A DNA stretch of 64,000 bases, from positions 44,885,095-44,949,094 of the forward strand of contig JAWZYU010000028.1 in NCBI GenBank assembly GCA_038380435.1, given 5' to 3'. Under the pieces are notes generated by a model, which did no database searches, was not told where the DNA came from, and was given only the letters and a program-made list of their open reading frames with translations. This document shows, piece by piece, positions 41,457-51,399 of the stretch (within the stretch, counting starts at the first letter, position 1; each line of letters begins with the position of its first letter). The DNA comes from Ryuthela nishihirai (lineage: Eukaryota; Arthropoda; Arachnida; Araneae; Heptathelidae). The translations under genes and the position numbers were made by a program.

Positions 41457-41672
41457 CAGTCGCTCAAAAAAGTATCCGAACACTACGGTTGATTGCAGAA
41501 TTCAGAAAAAATATCTGGCAAAGATTTTTTTTTAGAAATTAGTGATCTGGCAACCTTCGTGTCACGTGACACGAAGGTTGCCAGATCACTAATTTCTAAA
41601 AAAATCGTAGCCAGATATTTTTTCTGAATTCTGTAGTCAACCATAGTGTTCGGATACTTTTTTGAGCGACTG
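41457..41672. mobile_element. MITE-1 copy g (near-perfect palindrome)
   Basis: 216 bp between TA at 41455-41456 and 41673-41674, with intact ends and a GTGTCACGTGACAC centre. This is the best-preserved copy with copy h. Confidence 0.94.
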
Positions 41673-42062
41673 TACTCGCGGAGATCTTCACAGCATTCGC
41701 GAATGCATTTTTTATCACTGATGGAGATTGTTTCAATGTCTATTAAAATGTAAACAATTAAATCACAGAATTTAAAAACGAGAACGTTTTTAACTTAGAT
41801 TTAAAAAACTTAAACTTCAAAGTGAAGAAAACAGAGATTTGAATATTGTTATTTTCTTTTTAGGTCACGTTTCGAGAAAAAAAAATTTCCCTTAAGAACT
41901 GTTGTGCTCTAAGACATCCTTTATCGCTGATAGAGATTACGTTTGTGCTTAACAGTTAATTCATTTCAATATCTCTATTAAATTTTTAAGACTAGTTAAA
42001 ACCGCGTTTTATCTCATTTTTAGTAACAAGCTTAACTTTGTAGACTGTTATATAGACTAAAT
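41673..42062. repeat. AT-rich interval with a short dispersed motif
   Basis: TTTATCACTGATGGAGATTG (41710) and TTTATCGCTGATAGAGATTA (41920) resemble TTTATCACTGATAGAGATTA at 44430, immediately left of MITE-1 copy h. This is a small unclassified repeat. Confidence 0.5.
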
Positions 42063-42072
42063 GCAGCTGATT

Positions 42073-42398
42073 CGTAATCTGTAGTACCCTGGTTCGAGTT
42101 CCAGCTGGGTCAGCGTTTAGATTTATCTCCGCCCTGCCCACCGTCAGTAAGGGACACCGATGGGCTTGGAAAGGCTGCCGTCCGTCGGATGGGACGTTAA
42201 GCCGTGGTCCGTGTGCGGGAGAGCCATACCTTGTGCACCTTAAAGAACACACTGGATGGCCTTGACGGGAAGCTACCATCTGTCTTCCAACAGCTGTTCC
42301 AGTGGGTCCCTTCCCCCAACCCTCTCTAAGCCTTCGGGGTCCTTGTGACCTGGCCATTTAGCAAAAAAAAGTGCCACTCAGAGGTAAAACAACCCAAC
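42073..42398 (+). mobile_element. SINE-A, 5'-truncated within the anticodon loop, with TSD
   Basis: GCAGCTGATT (42063-42072) and CCAGCTGATT (42399-42408). It begins at CGTAATCTG, so the A box is absent. Confidence 0.9.
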
Positions 42399-42408
42399 CC
42401 AGCTGATT

Positions 42409-42600
42409 TGTAAGTACACTTGCTTGCCAAATAAATCTCCTTTTGAATATTCTTGTGTACTGGAAAACTCCTGAACACAAACTCATTCAATGCAACTTTC
42501 TGAGATTGAAATTTCTTTTCTATATTTCAGTGTTTTTTTTTACATATAAATATTTTTTTTTATGAATTATTTTCATTTCTCTTTTTTTTGGCTGTATGTT
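42409..42600 (-). other. T-rich interval, likely LINE 3' UTR/tail
   Basis: Several T runs (A-rich on the minus strand) lie downstream of the minus-strand LINE frame that ends at 42623. Confidence 0.4.
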
Positions 42601-42622
42601 TTTCTTTTCATTTCCTTTTTTT

Positions 42623-42860
42623 TTATAACGAATCAAACAAATTAATAGACCTTAAAAAGGTCAACAAGTAATTATAACAAATAATTTTGTCTTCATTTTG
42701 AATTGGTTCTAAAATGTTTTTGAAGTCGAAAGTTGAAATATTTAATTGTTTTAATTTTGTGTAATATAAGTTTCTTTCTAATGTGTATTTATTACAATGA
42801 AATGAAATATGCTCCAAATTTTCATAAACTAAACATCTATCACAAAGTGGATTCTGAAAT
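42623..42860 (-). pseudogene. LINE C-terminal zinc-knuckle region
   Basis: CDRCLVYENLEHISFHC gives the C-x2-C-x7-H-x4-C spacing found at the C-terminus of R1/I/Jockey-like proteins, then a 57-residue tail to the stop at 42623. The segment between RNase H and here (42860-43046) has a frame change. Confidence 0.75.
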
Positions 42861-43045
42861 TTTTTCGTCCTGTAAAGTATTGATTTAGTGATAGCAGAGT
42901 TTGTTTTTATTTTAAATATTAAGTTTATTTCTTTTTTTTTAAACCATATTCATTAAAATCATTAATTTTATTAGAAATTTTATATCTGTGAGTGTTAGAA
43001 GCGTTGGAGTCATACCAGTTTTGAATATCTTTGTTGAGTTGTTTA

Positions 43046-43965
43046 TTACATTGTTTTTTTATAAATATATATGATAAAAGGTGTTTCTAAGTTTGGAAAG
43101 ATCTGATTTGCTTCTTTAGCTAATTTATCTACTATTTCTTTATGTTTAATACCAACATGTGAAGGTATCCATTGTATATTAATGATGTTTTGTTTTTGGA
43201 GATGTTGATTTATTAATATTAAAATGTCACTAATGTAGATTTTAAAATTGCTTTTGAGAGGATTATTGTAAAGGGCTTCTATTGCTGCTTTGCTGTCAGT
43301 CAAAATAACTATATTTTCCTTTTCGAATTTGAGGGCCCACTTAACAGCCAAAATTATAGCTGTGAGTTCAGCAATGATAATTGGGTATAAATTAGAAAGT
43401 CTGAAAAGGTAGGGGGCGGGGGTGGCTCAGTCGGTAGCGCGCCAGGCTCGTAATCTGTAGTTTCCAGGTTCGAGTACCAGCTGGGTCAGCGTTGAGATTT
43501 ATCTCCGCAAAATTCCCCGCACTGCCCACGGTCAGTAGGGGACACCGATGGGCTTGGAAAGGCCGTCGTCCGTCGGATGGGACGTTAAGCCGTGGCCCCG
43601 TGTGCGGGAGAGTCATACCCTGTGCACGTTAAAGAACACGCTGAATGGCCTTGACGGCAGGCTACCATCTGTCTCCCAACAGCTATTCCAGTGGGTCCCC
43701 TCCTCCAACTTTCTCTGAGCCTTCGGGGTCCATGTGACCTGGCCATTTAGCCCATGGTGTGCAAAAAAAATGCCGCTCAGAGATAAAACAACCCAACCCT
43801 GAAAAGGTATTCATATTTATCAGATGGACACCAAAAGGATCCCTAAAGAGATTTCTGATCGACATTGAGGGACCCATCTGTAAATATATGAACAGAGTTT
43901 AGATATTTATTATTTATATAATCTTCTGCTAATGCTTTTAATATAGATATGTCAGTTGCTTTTTT
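43046..43965 (-). pseudogene. LINE RNase H domain (broken, split by SINE-A)
   Basis: Before the SINE (minus reading) comes HIFTDGSLNVDQKSL, with the first catalytic Asp, and then an in-frame TAG. After removing the SINE and one TSD, the frame continues through YLFRLSNLYPIIIAELTAI (catalytic Glu), VILTDSKAAIEAL (catalytic Asp) and WIPSHVGIKHKEIVDKLA with the usual His and Asp. The order DGS, AEL, TDSKAA, SHVG is diagnostic of RNase HI. The stop after QKSL makes it a pseudogene. Confidence 0.88.
43412..43798 (+). mobile_element. SINE-A full-length copy in LINE, perfect TSD
   Basis: CTGAAAAGGTA at 43401-43411 and 43799-43809. Because the interrupted LINE frame rejoins exactly after removal of SINE plus one TSD, this copy independently defines both SINE-A ends. 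Confidence 0.97.
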
Positions 43966-43995
43966 GTATCAACAAATTAATTTCTGATTTATATT

Positions 43996-44459
43996 CAGTT
44001 CATAAATATCCTTCTACAAAATTTAGTCTTCAAATTCGCTAGTGAACGTCTACGTTAACGTTGAATATTTTTGGTGACCAAAAAAGAATGTATGAGAAAT
44101 TAAGCACCTCTGAATTGGTGCATAAAAAGTACAAAATAATATAACATTAATGCTTATTATTATTGCTGAGCCACAATTTGAGATAAATACGTATAGATAA
44201 AACTTTCAGTGTACGTTTTATTCATGACAAGGATATTTTCGAAATCTATCCCCCATTTTTCCATAAGTTGTTGGTTTCGATTTACACGATGATTTCCAGG
44301 AACATATCGACCGTGTTAATCGAGGGAGGGTCTATTTTTTATGTCACATTCATAAATTTTTTTTAAATATTTTTTTGACAGCGAGAACTTTGGTGCTCAG
44401 AGAGAACTTTAAACAGCTCCCACTAAACTATCCTTTATCACTGATAGAGATTACATTTG
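43996..44459. other. AT-rich unassigned interval
   Basis: No supported gene. It ends with the TTTATCACTGATAGAGATTA motif also seen near 41.7 and 41.9 kb. Confidence 0.4.
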
Positions 44460-44461
44460 TA

Positions 44462-44674
44462 CAGTCGCTCAAAAAAATATCCGAACATTATGGTTCATTA
44501 CAGAATTCAGAAAAAATATCTGGTAACGATTTTTTAGAAATTAGTGATCTGGCAACCTTCTTGTCACGTGACACGAAGGTTGCCAGATCACTAATTTCTA
44601 AAAAAATCGTTGCCAGATATTTTTCCTGAATTCTGTAATGAACCACAATGTTCGGATACTTTTTTGAGCTACTG
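44462..44674. mobile_element. MITE-1 copy h
   Basis: 213-bp palindrome between TA at 44460-44461 and 44675-44676. One change in the right end (GAGCTACTG). Confidence 0.93.
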
Positions 44675-44938
44675 TACCTAAAAGTTATTTCCTATATTTC
44701 GATGTTTCTGTTTAAATGCAAGAAAAATTGTGCAATTTGAAACAGTTAGAGAGTAGCGTTATTTTTTTCCTGAGCCGCTTTTCAAACCTTTCTTTTTCGT
44801 ATTGTCTGCATTGTTTAAATACATAAATTGAACAACATGTAAATTTATGTTGAAATGAAATCAGTAATTCCTAATTTCTTGCGACTTAGGTGATGAAGAA
44901 CAGCGACAATCAAGAGGTCATCCTCGACTCTTATTGAT

Positions 44939-45300
44939 GGGGGTGGCTCAGTCGGTAGCGCGCCAGGCTCGTAATCTGTAGTACTCTGGTTCGAGTCCCA
45001 GCTGGGTCAGCGTTGAGATTTATCTCCGTCCTGCCCACGGTCAGTAGGGGACACCGATGGGCTTGAAAAGGGCGCCGCCCATCGGATGAGACATTAAGCC
45101 GTGGCCCCGTGTGCCGGAGAGCCATACCCTGTGCACGTTAAAGAACACGCTGGATGGCCTTGACGAGAGGCTACCATCTGTCTCCCAACAGCTGTTCCAG
45201 TGGATCCCAACCTTCTCTGAGCCTTCGGGGTCTATGTGACCTGGTCATTTAGCCCATGGTGTGCAAAAAAGTGGCGCTCAGAGGTAAAACAACCGAACTA
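44939..45300 (+). mobile_element. SINE-A copy with TSD
   Basis: GACTCTTATTGAT (44926-44938) and GACTCTTATGATT (45301-45313). Several small deletions, including AAAATTCCCCGC in the body. Confidence 0.88.
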
Positions 45301-45694
45301 GACTCTTATGATTAATTTCTAGCATTTTTTGGTTTTCGATTTTTTTAGCAACGACTGAGAGAATTAAATAGCTCCTTCAACGAATGATATTTTTCCAAAT
45401 TTCTTCCTTAGCCTATCTTTGTCATGCATATAAGATTCTATTTACACTCTTTCGGACTTTATGCATATACAAAAAAATCTATTGGCGTCCACCTCTTCAA
45501 TTTGATCATATATCCCGATATCTACGACCCAAAATAGCCCAGGAACCAATTTTTAGCTGTTTAGCATCGATAGATCAAAATTTGACCTATTTGGTGTGTC
45601 CTCCAAGATGTATTCGGGTATTCTACAAAACATTTCTATAATTGCGGAATTTTTTGCCGTATGGCGAAACTGGGTATTGAGATGGACGGCGGTC

Positions 45695-45782
45695 TTTCTA
45701 AGCCCATCGGTGCCCATTGGAAACTCCCAGCCCCGCCCTCGGTGGGCGGAGAGTTTCCGATGGGCACCGATGGGCTTAGAAA
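45695..45782. repeat. 32-bp-arm hairpin built from SINE-A body
   Basis: Arms 45695-45726 and 45751-45782 are complementary at 31 of 32 bases. The arm sequence AAGCCCATCGGTGCCCAT is SINE-A body, so a SINE fragment has been copied in inverted orientation. Loop: CCAGCCCCGCCCTCGGTGGG plus CGGA. Confidence 0.9.
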
Positions 45783-45850
45783 TGACCATGGTTTAGAAAG
45801 AACCATTGGAACCATCGGTTCGGATGGGCACCGATGATACACCGAATACA

Positions 45851-46239
45851 CGGGTTGTGTTGTTTTACCTCTGAGCGGCACTTTTTTGCACACCATGGAC
45901 TAAATGGCCAGGTCACATGGACCCCGAAGGCTCAGAGAAGGTTGGGGGAGGGGACCCACTGGAACAGCTCTTGGGAGACAGATGGTAGTCTCCCGTCAAG
46001 GCCATCCAGCGTGTTCTTTAACGTGCACAGGGTATGGCTCTCTCCTGAACACGGTGCCACGGCTTAACGTCACATCCGACGGACGGCGGCCTTTCCAAGT
46101 CCATCGGTGTCCCCTACTGACCGTGGGGAGGGCGGGGAGTTATGCGGAGATAAATCTCAACGCTGACCCAGCTGGGACTCGAATCTGGGAACTACATATT
46201 ACGAGCCTAACGCGCTACCGACTGAGCCACCCCCGCCCC
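45851..46239 (-). mobile_element. SINE-A full-length copy with perfect TSD
   Basis: CACCGAATACA at 45840-45850 and 46240-46250. It lies within the inverted duplication and is younger than it. Confidence 0.94.
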
Positions 46240-46390
46240 CACCGAATACAAGCAGTTATAGAAATGTTTTGTAAGATACACCGAATACACCTTGGAGGAC
46301 ACACCGAAGTGGACACACCAATAGATCAAATTTAGATCTATCGCTAAACAGCTAAAAATTGGTTCCTGGGCTATTTTGGGTCGTAGATAT

Positions 46391-46490
46391 TGGGAGTTTC
46401 GCGAAGATAAATCTCAGCACTGGCACAGCGGGGCTCAAACCTGGGAACTACAGTTTGCGAACCTTAAACGCTATCGACTGAGCCATTTCA
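46391..46490 (-). mobile_element. SINE-A head fragment, degenerate
   Basis: GGGAGTTTCGCGAAGATAAA to CTATCGACTGAGCC. It is probably the 5' part of the SINE whose body now forms the hairpin at 45.7 kb. Confidence 0.7.
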
Positions 46491-47226
46491 ACAATTAAAA
46501 AAAATGCATTTGCATGAATCGAAACTCCAAAGATCAATGCATTCTGGGATGTCTTCTATAATACTCTAGGCATTCTAGTTCAAAACAATATATAGGATAG
46601 AAAGAAAACCATTTTTTTTTTCAGCCGAAGACTTCATGTATTCTACCTCTCTGTAAACGCTTCCAACCAACCGTAAAGAGAAATATGATGGAAATCGAGT
46701 GTGGGACACAGCATGGCTAAAGTTAAACCACGCACGCAGTGGCCTTTCAACGGCCATCGTGGTATTTGCTATATCCCCAGGAGAGAAACATCTTTTATCA
46801 TTACGATGTCCGTTTCGTAAGGGAAACACTTTTTGATCTCTTTGAAGAGGGAAATCAGATCAGGAGATATAGGGGCAGAGGAAGAGAAAGAGGTTGAAAG
46901 CTTTCTGCAATCTTTGCTAGGAAGAAGGAATGCAAGAACCTTGCATTGGATTAAATGACAAACCTTGGTACAGTTATACATTATTGTTCAACTTGTGTTG
47001 GGATAAGTCCATGTTATTTGAATGGAAAGCAATATTGAAAGCTCCGTAACTTTACAAACAAGCCTCTTACTGGAAGTATAGTGAGCATATTACTGGTAGT
47101 ATAGTGAGCATACTGAAATATTTCTGGATGTATATATTCAGAAATTTTCGTTTAATATTTAAAGAGTTATGGAATCTGAAATGTTAAACACCAGCGTTGC
47201 TAGTCGTATTACCATCCAAAGTCGTA
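46491..47226. other. Unassigned interval with R1-like end
   Basis: 46570-46990 is non-repetitive with 70-84 codon minus frames and no domain. 47150-47190 matches R1 (TATTTAAAGAGTTATGGAAT). Confidence 0.35.
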
Positions 47227-47243
47227 TTAAGATTTCCAAGGTT

Positions 47244-47622
47244 GGGTTGGGTTGTTTTACCTCTGAGCGGCACTTTTTTGCACACCATGGGCTAAATGGC
47301 CAGGTCACATGGATCCCGAAGGCTCAGAGAAGGTTGGGGGAGGGGACCCACTGGAACAGCTGTTGGGAGACAGATGGTAGCCTCCCGTCAAGGCCATCCA
47401 GCGTTTTCTTTAACGTGCGCAGGGTATGGCTCTTCCGCACATGGGATCACGGCTTAACGTCCCATCCGACGGACGGCGGCCTTTCCAAGCCCATCGGTGT
47501 CCCCTACTGACCGTGTGCAGGGCGGGGAATTTTGCGGAGATAAATCTCAACGCTTACCCAGCTGGGACTCGAACCTGGGAACTACAGCCTGGCGCGCTAC
47601 CGACTGAGCCACCCCCCGCCTC
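47244..47622 (-). mobile_element. SINE-A copy with 17-bp TSD
   Basis: TTAAGATTTCCAAGGTT (47227-47243) and TTAAGATCTCCAAAGTT (47623-47639). It has lost the anticodon-loop segment (ACTACAGCCTGGCGCG). Confidence 0.92.
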
Positions 47623-47707
47623 TTAAGATCTCCAAAGTTAATTAAAACAAATATTATTTTAGAAGTTGTTACAATAATTTTTTCAGTTATCAATTTTGAT
47701 TTGAGCT

Positions 47708-48245
47708 AGCACTGAGCGGTTCAAAGTTTCGAACACAACAAGCTAAATGGCCAGGTCACAAGGACCCCAAGGGCTCAGAAAAGGTTGGGGGAAGTGAGTT
47801 GCGCTTTTCTGCACACAATGAGCAAAATCACCAGGTCACAAAGTCCCAAAAGGATCAGAGAAGGTTTGAGAAGTGACATTTGTTAGGAGACAGATGGCAG
47901 CATCCCTCAGCGCCATCTAGATGATATTTAACGTGCACAGGGTGTGACTCTTTATACATATGGACCATGACCTACAGTCCCAAATCTTTCCATGGTTGCA
48001 GAACTTTTCAACCCATTCGACAGCTGTTAGGAGACAGATTGTAACCTCCAGTCAAGTCACACAGGTGTGTTCTTTAACGTGCACAGGGTATGGCTCTTCT
48101 GCACACGGTGCCATGGCTTTACGTCTCAATAACACCAAGCCCCGTCGATGTCCCCTTTCTAATCGAGGAGAGGATGAGAATTTAGCTGAGATAAATCTCG
48201 ACTTTTGCTCAGCTGAGACTCGAACCTGGGAACTGCAGATTGCGA
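47708..48245 (-). mobile_element. Cluster of two or three old SINE-A fragments
   Basis: GCACTGAGCGGTTCAAAG to GGTTGGGGGAAGTGAG, then a second tail-side start (TTGCGCTTTTCTGCACAC), then AACAGCTGTTAGGAGACAG-type sequence to CTGGGAACTGCAGATTGCG. Orders and overlaps suggest nested old copies, not fully separable by eye. Confidence 0.65.
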
Positions 48246-48384
48246 TTTTTTTTTTATTTTGATATGATAAAATCACCTTAAAATCATTTTCAACATCTGT
48301 TGTAAATATCTAATTTGCATCTTTTGATATTTGTCTTTTGTATAGAAAAATACAATAGAAGGTTGCATCCTTTTTGAAACACCA

Positions 48385-48518
48385 AGAATCATACCCTGTG
48401 CACGTTAAATAACATCTAGATGGCTCTAACGGCAGGCTTCCATCTGTCTCCTAACAAATATCACTTCTCAAACCTTCTCTGATCCCTTTGGGTCTTTGTG
48501 ACCTGGTCATTTTGCTCA
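48385..48518 (+). mobile_element. Old SINE-A, left part, split by a younger SINE-A
   Basis: ATCATACCCTGTGCACGTTA to CCTGGTCATTTTGCTCA. It resumes after the insert at 48902. Confidence 0.75.
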
Positions 48519-48901
48519 GGGGGCGGGGGGAGCTCAGTCGGTCGCGCGCCAGGCTCGTAATCTGTAGTTCCCAGGTTCGAGTCCCAGCTGGGTCAGCGTT
48601 GAGATTTCTCTCCGCAAAATTCCCCGCCCTGCCCATGGTCAGTAGGGGACACCGATGGGCTTGGAAAGCCCGCCGTCCGTCGGATGGGACGTTAAGCCGT
48701 GGCCCCGTGTGCGAGAGAGAACCATACCCTGTGCACGTTAAAGAACACGCTGGATGGCCTTGACGAGAGGCTACCATCTGTCTCCCAACAGCTGTTCCAG
48801 TGGGTCCCCTCCCCCAACCTTCTCTGAGCCTTCGGGGTCCTTGTGGCCTGGCCATTTAGCCCATGGTGTGCAAAAAAGTGCCGCTCAGAGGTAAAACAAC
48901 C
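48519..48901 (+). mobile_element. SINE-A full-length copy with perfect TSD (duplication unit 1)
   Basis: CATTTTGCTCA at 48508-48518 and 48902-48912. Confidence 0.94.
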
Positions 48902-49011
48902 CATTTTGCTCATTGTGTGCAGAAACGTACAACTCAAAGGTTAAATAACCGAATTGAATCTATACAACGTACATATCTCCTCAAATCTGTGGCCTTGCTC
49001 CTCTGCAGGAC
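48902..49011 (+). repeat. Duplicated flank, copy 1
   Basis: Old SINE end (TTGCTCATTGTGTGCAGAAA) and unique DNA to CTCCTCTGCAGGA. Nearly identical to 49392-49500. Confidence 0.92.
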
Positions 49012-49391
49012 GGGGCGGGAGTGGCTTAGTCGGTAGCGCGCCAGGCTCGTAATCTGTAGTTCCCAGGTTCGAGTCCCAGCTGGGTCAGCGTTGAGATTTA
49101 TCTCCGAAAAATTCCCCGCCCTGCCCACGGTCAGTATGGGACACCGATGTGCTTGGAAAGACCGCCGTCCGTCGGATGGGACGTTAAGCCGTGGCCCCGT
49201 GTATGGGAGAGCCATACCCTATGCACGTTAAAGAACACGCTGGATGGCCTTGACGGAGGCTACCATCTGTCTCCCAACAGCTTTTCCAGTGAGTCCCTTC
49301 CCCCAATCTTCTCTGAGCCTTCGGGGTTCATGTAACCTGGCCATTTAGCCCATTGTGTGCAAAAAAAGTGTTGCTCAGAGGTAAAACAACC
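49012..49391 (+). mobile_element. SINE-A copy (duplication unit 2, no own TSD)
   Basis: Left flank CTCTGCAGGAC does not match right flank CATTTTGCTCA, but the right flank equals the TSD of unit 1. This copy therefore arose by tandem duplication rather than a new insertion. Confidence 0.92.
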
Positions 49392-49500
49392 CATTTTGCT
49401 CATTGTATGCAGAAACGTACAACTCAAAGGTTAAATAACCGAATTGAATCTATACAACGTACGTATCTCCTCAAATTTGTGGCCTTGCTCCTCTGAAGGA
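49392..49500 (+). repeat. Duplicated flank, copy 2
   Basis: Matches 48902-49011 with a handful of substitutions, then continues into unique sequence (CATTTATAGAAG). Confidence 0.92.
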
Positions 49501-50036
49501 CATTTATAGAAGTTTGTTCACTTTCCTTATTTACAATTCTCTCCATTACGCCATTAAACTGAAAGTCAATTACTTCCGTTTGTAATTTACACACCAAATG
49601 TCCAAATCGCAATCAAATAGATTTTGCAGCAATCGCATTTCCTCAGCGTGGCGCACATTAAGGTCTGTGAAACGATTCTGAAAGCGTTATTTTAAGATCG
49701 GAAGCGATTTTCCAGAGAGAAATTATTTGGAAATGGAAATGATGAGTTATCCACAGATAGAACGGCGGCCGCGGAGGCCGCAGTTTCAAACAAGGGCTTC
49801 AGAAAATGTCGTGTAACTGCATTTGATTTGTTTTTTCCACAAACTTCCGAAAATCTTTAAGCTATATTACCTTTATAAATAAGAGCTGAAGTAATATTAT
49901 AAGAAGATAGGTCAATAAATAAGGTGAATTGAAGTACAGCATCAAAACGATTTATTCTAGAAACATGTACCGACATTATGTTTTTCAATCTAATCACTTC
50001 TTCACTCTATCGATACATTTTATCCAACTGCTGGTG
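49501..50036. other. Unassigned interval
   Basis: Mostly AT-rich, with a GC patch at 49762-49788 (CGGCGGCCGCGGAGGCCGC). No gene supported. Confidence 0.4.
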
Positions 50037-50217
50037 CTGGGTTGTTTTACCTCTGAGCGGCACTTTTTTGCACACCATGGGCTAAATGGCCAGGTCACAT
50101 TGACCCCGAAGGCTCAGAGAAGGTTGGGGGAGGGGACCCACTGGAACAGCTGTTGGGAGAGAGATGGTAGCCTCCCGTCAAGGCCATCCAGCGTGTTCTT
50201 TAACGTGCACAGGATAT
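50037..50217 (-). mobile_element. SINE-A 3' half
   Basis: Tail to GTGCACAGGATAT, close to consensus, then broken by the palindromic junction. Confidence 0.85.
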
Positions 50218-50232
50218 AGTTTCGTTAAAGTG

Positions 50233-50339
50233 CACATGGACCCCGAAGGTTCAGAGACCTTCGGGGTCCATGTGTATGTCTCTTCTGTACACAGGGCCAC
50301 GGCTTAACGTCCATCGGATGGGACGTTAAGCCGTGGCCC
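50233..50339. repeat. Two perfect hairpins at a SINE-SINE inversion junction
   Basis: Hairpin 1: 18-bp arms 50233-50250 and 50257-50274 (CACATGGACCCCGAAGGT). Hairpin 2: 19-bp arms 50294-50312 and 50321-50339 (GGGCCACGGCTTAACGTCC). Both arms are SINE-A sequence. Confidence 0.92.
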
Positions 50340-50536
50340 CGTGTGCAGGAGAGACAAAACTTGTGCACTTAAAGAACACACTGGATGGACTTGACGGGAG
50401 GTTACCATCTGTCTCCCAACAGCTGTTCCAGTGGGCCCCTCCCCCAACATTCTCTGAACCTTCGGGGTCCTTTTGACCTGGCCATTTAGGTCATGGTGTG
50501 CAAAACAGTGCCGCTCAGAAGTAAAACAACCCAACC
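50313..50536 (+). mobile_element. SINE-A, 5'-truncated copy
   Basis: From GGATGGGACGTTAAGCC to tail AACCCAACCC. Its beginning is the right arm of hairpin 2. Confidence 0.85.
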
Positions 50537-50559
50537 CAAGTCTCGGAAGGTGGCTTTTC

Positions 50560-50632
50560 TTCCTAGAATTTGGGGTCATTTTGACCTGGCAATTTAGCAA
50601 ATTATCTGCATAAAAAGTGACGTTCAGAAATA
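50560..50632 (+). mobile_element. SINE-A 3' fragment, degenerate
   Basis: TTTGGGGTCATTTTGACCTG to GACGTTCAGAAATAAAG. Confidence 0.55.
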
Positions 50633-51019
50633 AAGAAAATCGTAAAAAAAACCTAGAAATGCCGGTAAATTCCAGTGATTATTACAACTCAAATATTGCT
50701 TCAGTGTGGAGGAAATATATCATCAACAGGTAACTGCTACACATTCATGATATTAACATTTATGTATCCAGAGTCATCAAATGTTGCACGGATAACTTCA
50801 GTACGTTAACGACATTATGAGCAAAGGCTGCTTAATGGTGGTATAAAATTGTTATGAAGAAATAACTGATATTTTAGTGAGCATTATATGAGACGTATAA
50901 ATGTCATATCTACAAATAGATCACCGTTCTGCTTGCCTCGTAATTCTCATATTTGCCATTTATGATAAATGTGTAATCGTTATGAAATCAAATCTTCTAA
51001 TAACTTCGTGACAGTGTTT
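50633..51019. other. AT-rich unassigned interval
   Basis: No feature supported. Confidence 0.4.
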
Positions 51020-51391
51020 GGGGCTGGGGTGGCTCAATCGGTAGTGCGCCAGGCTCGTAATCTGTAGTCCCCAGGTTCGAGTCCCAGCTGAGTCGGCGTT
51101 GAAATTTATCTCCGCAAAATTTCCCGCCCTGCCCATGGTCAGTGGGAGACACCGATGGGCTTTGAAAGGCCGCCGTCCGTCGGATGGAACGTTAAGCCAT
51201 GGTCCGTGTGTGGAAGAACCATACCCTGTGCACGTTAATTAGCACACTGGATGGCCTTGACGGAAGGCTACCATCCAACAGCTGTTCCAGTGTGTCCCTC
51301 CTCCAACCTTCTCTGAGCCTTCGGGGTCCATGTGACCTGGCCATTTAGCCAAGGGTGTGCAAAAAAGTGCCGCTCAGAGGTAAAACAATCC
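51020..51391 (+). mobile_element. SINE-A, moderately diverged copy
   Basis: GGGGCTGGGGTGGCTCAATC head, intact B box, body with several changes (deletion in CTACCATCCAACAG), tail AAAACAATCCATTCC. TSD not seen. Confidence 0.88.
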
Positions 51392-51399
51392 ATTCCAAA

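Larger units (their letters stand above)
42600..43995 (-). mobile_element. LINE 3' portion: RNase H and C-terminal zinc knuckle, with SINE-A insert
   Basis: Minus-strand coding remnant read from about 43995 to the stop at 42623, interrupted at 43412-43798 by a SINE-A. An RNase H domain is followed by a terminal CCHC-like motif, the order seen in I/R1/Jockey-group LINE proteins. The RT half is not in the window. Confidence 0.85.
45518..46390. repeat. Large imperfect inverted duplication enclosing a SINE-A
   Basis: The left arm 45518-45648 (ATATCTACGACCCAAAATAG ... TTTCTATAATTGC) and right arm about 46252-46390 are reverse complements with scattered changes. Inside are a second hairpin (45695-45782) and a SINE-A (45851-46239). 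Confidence 0.88.

Noticed and set aside
49762..49788. GC patch with a NotI-like site as vector contamination
   Set aside because: Only about 25 bp, with native AT-rich flanks and no further vector sequence.
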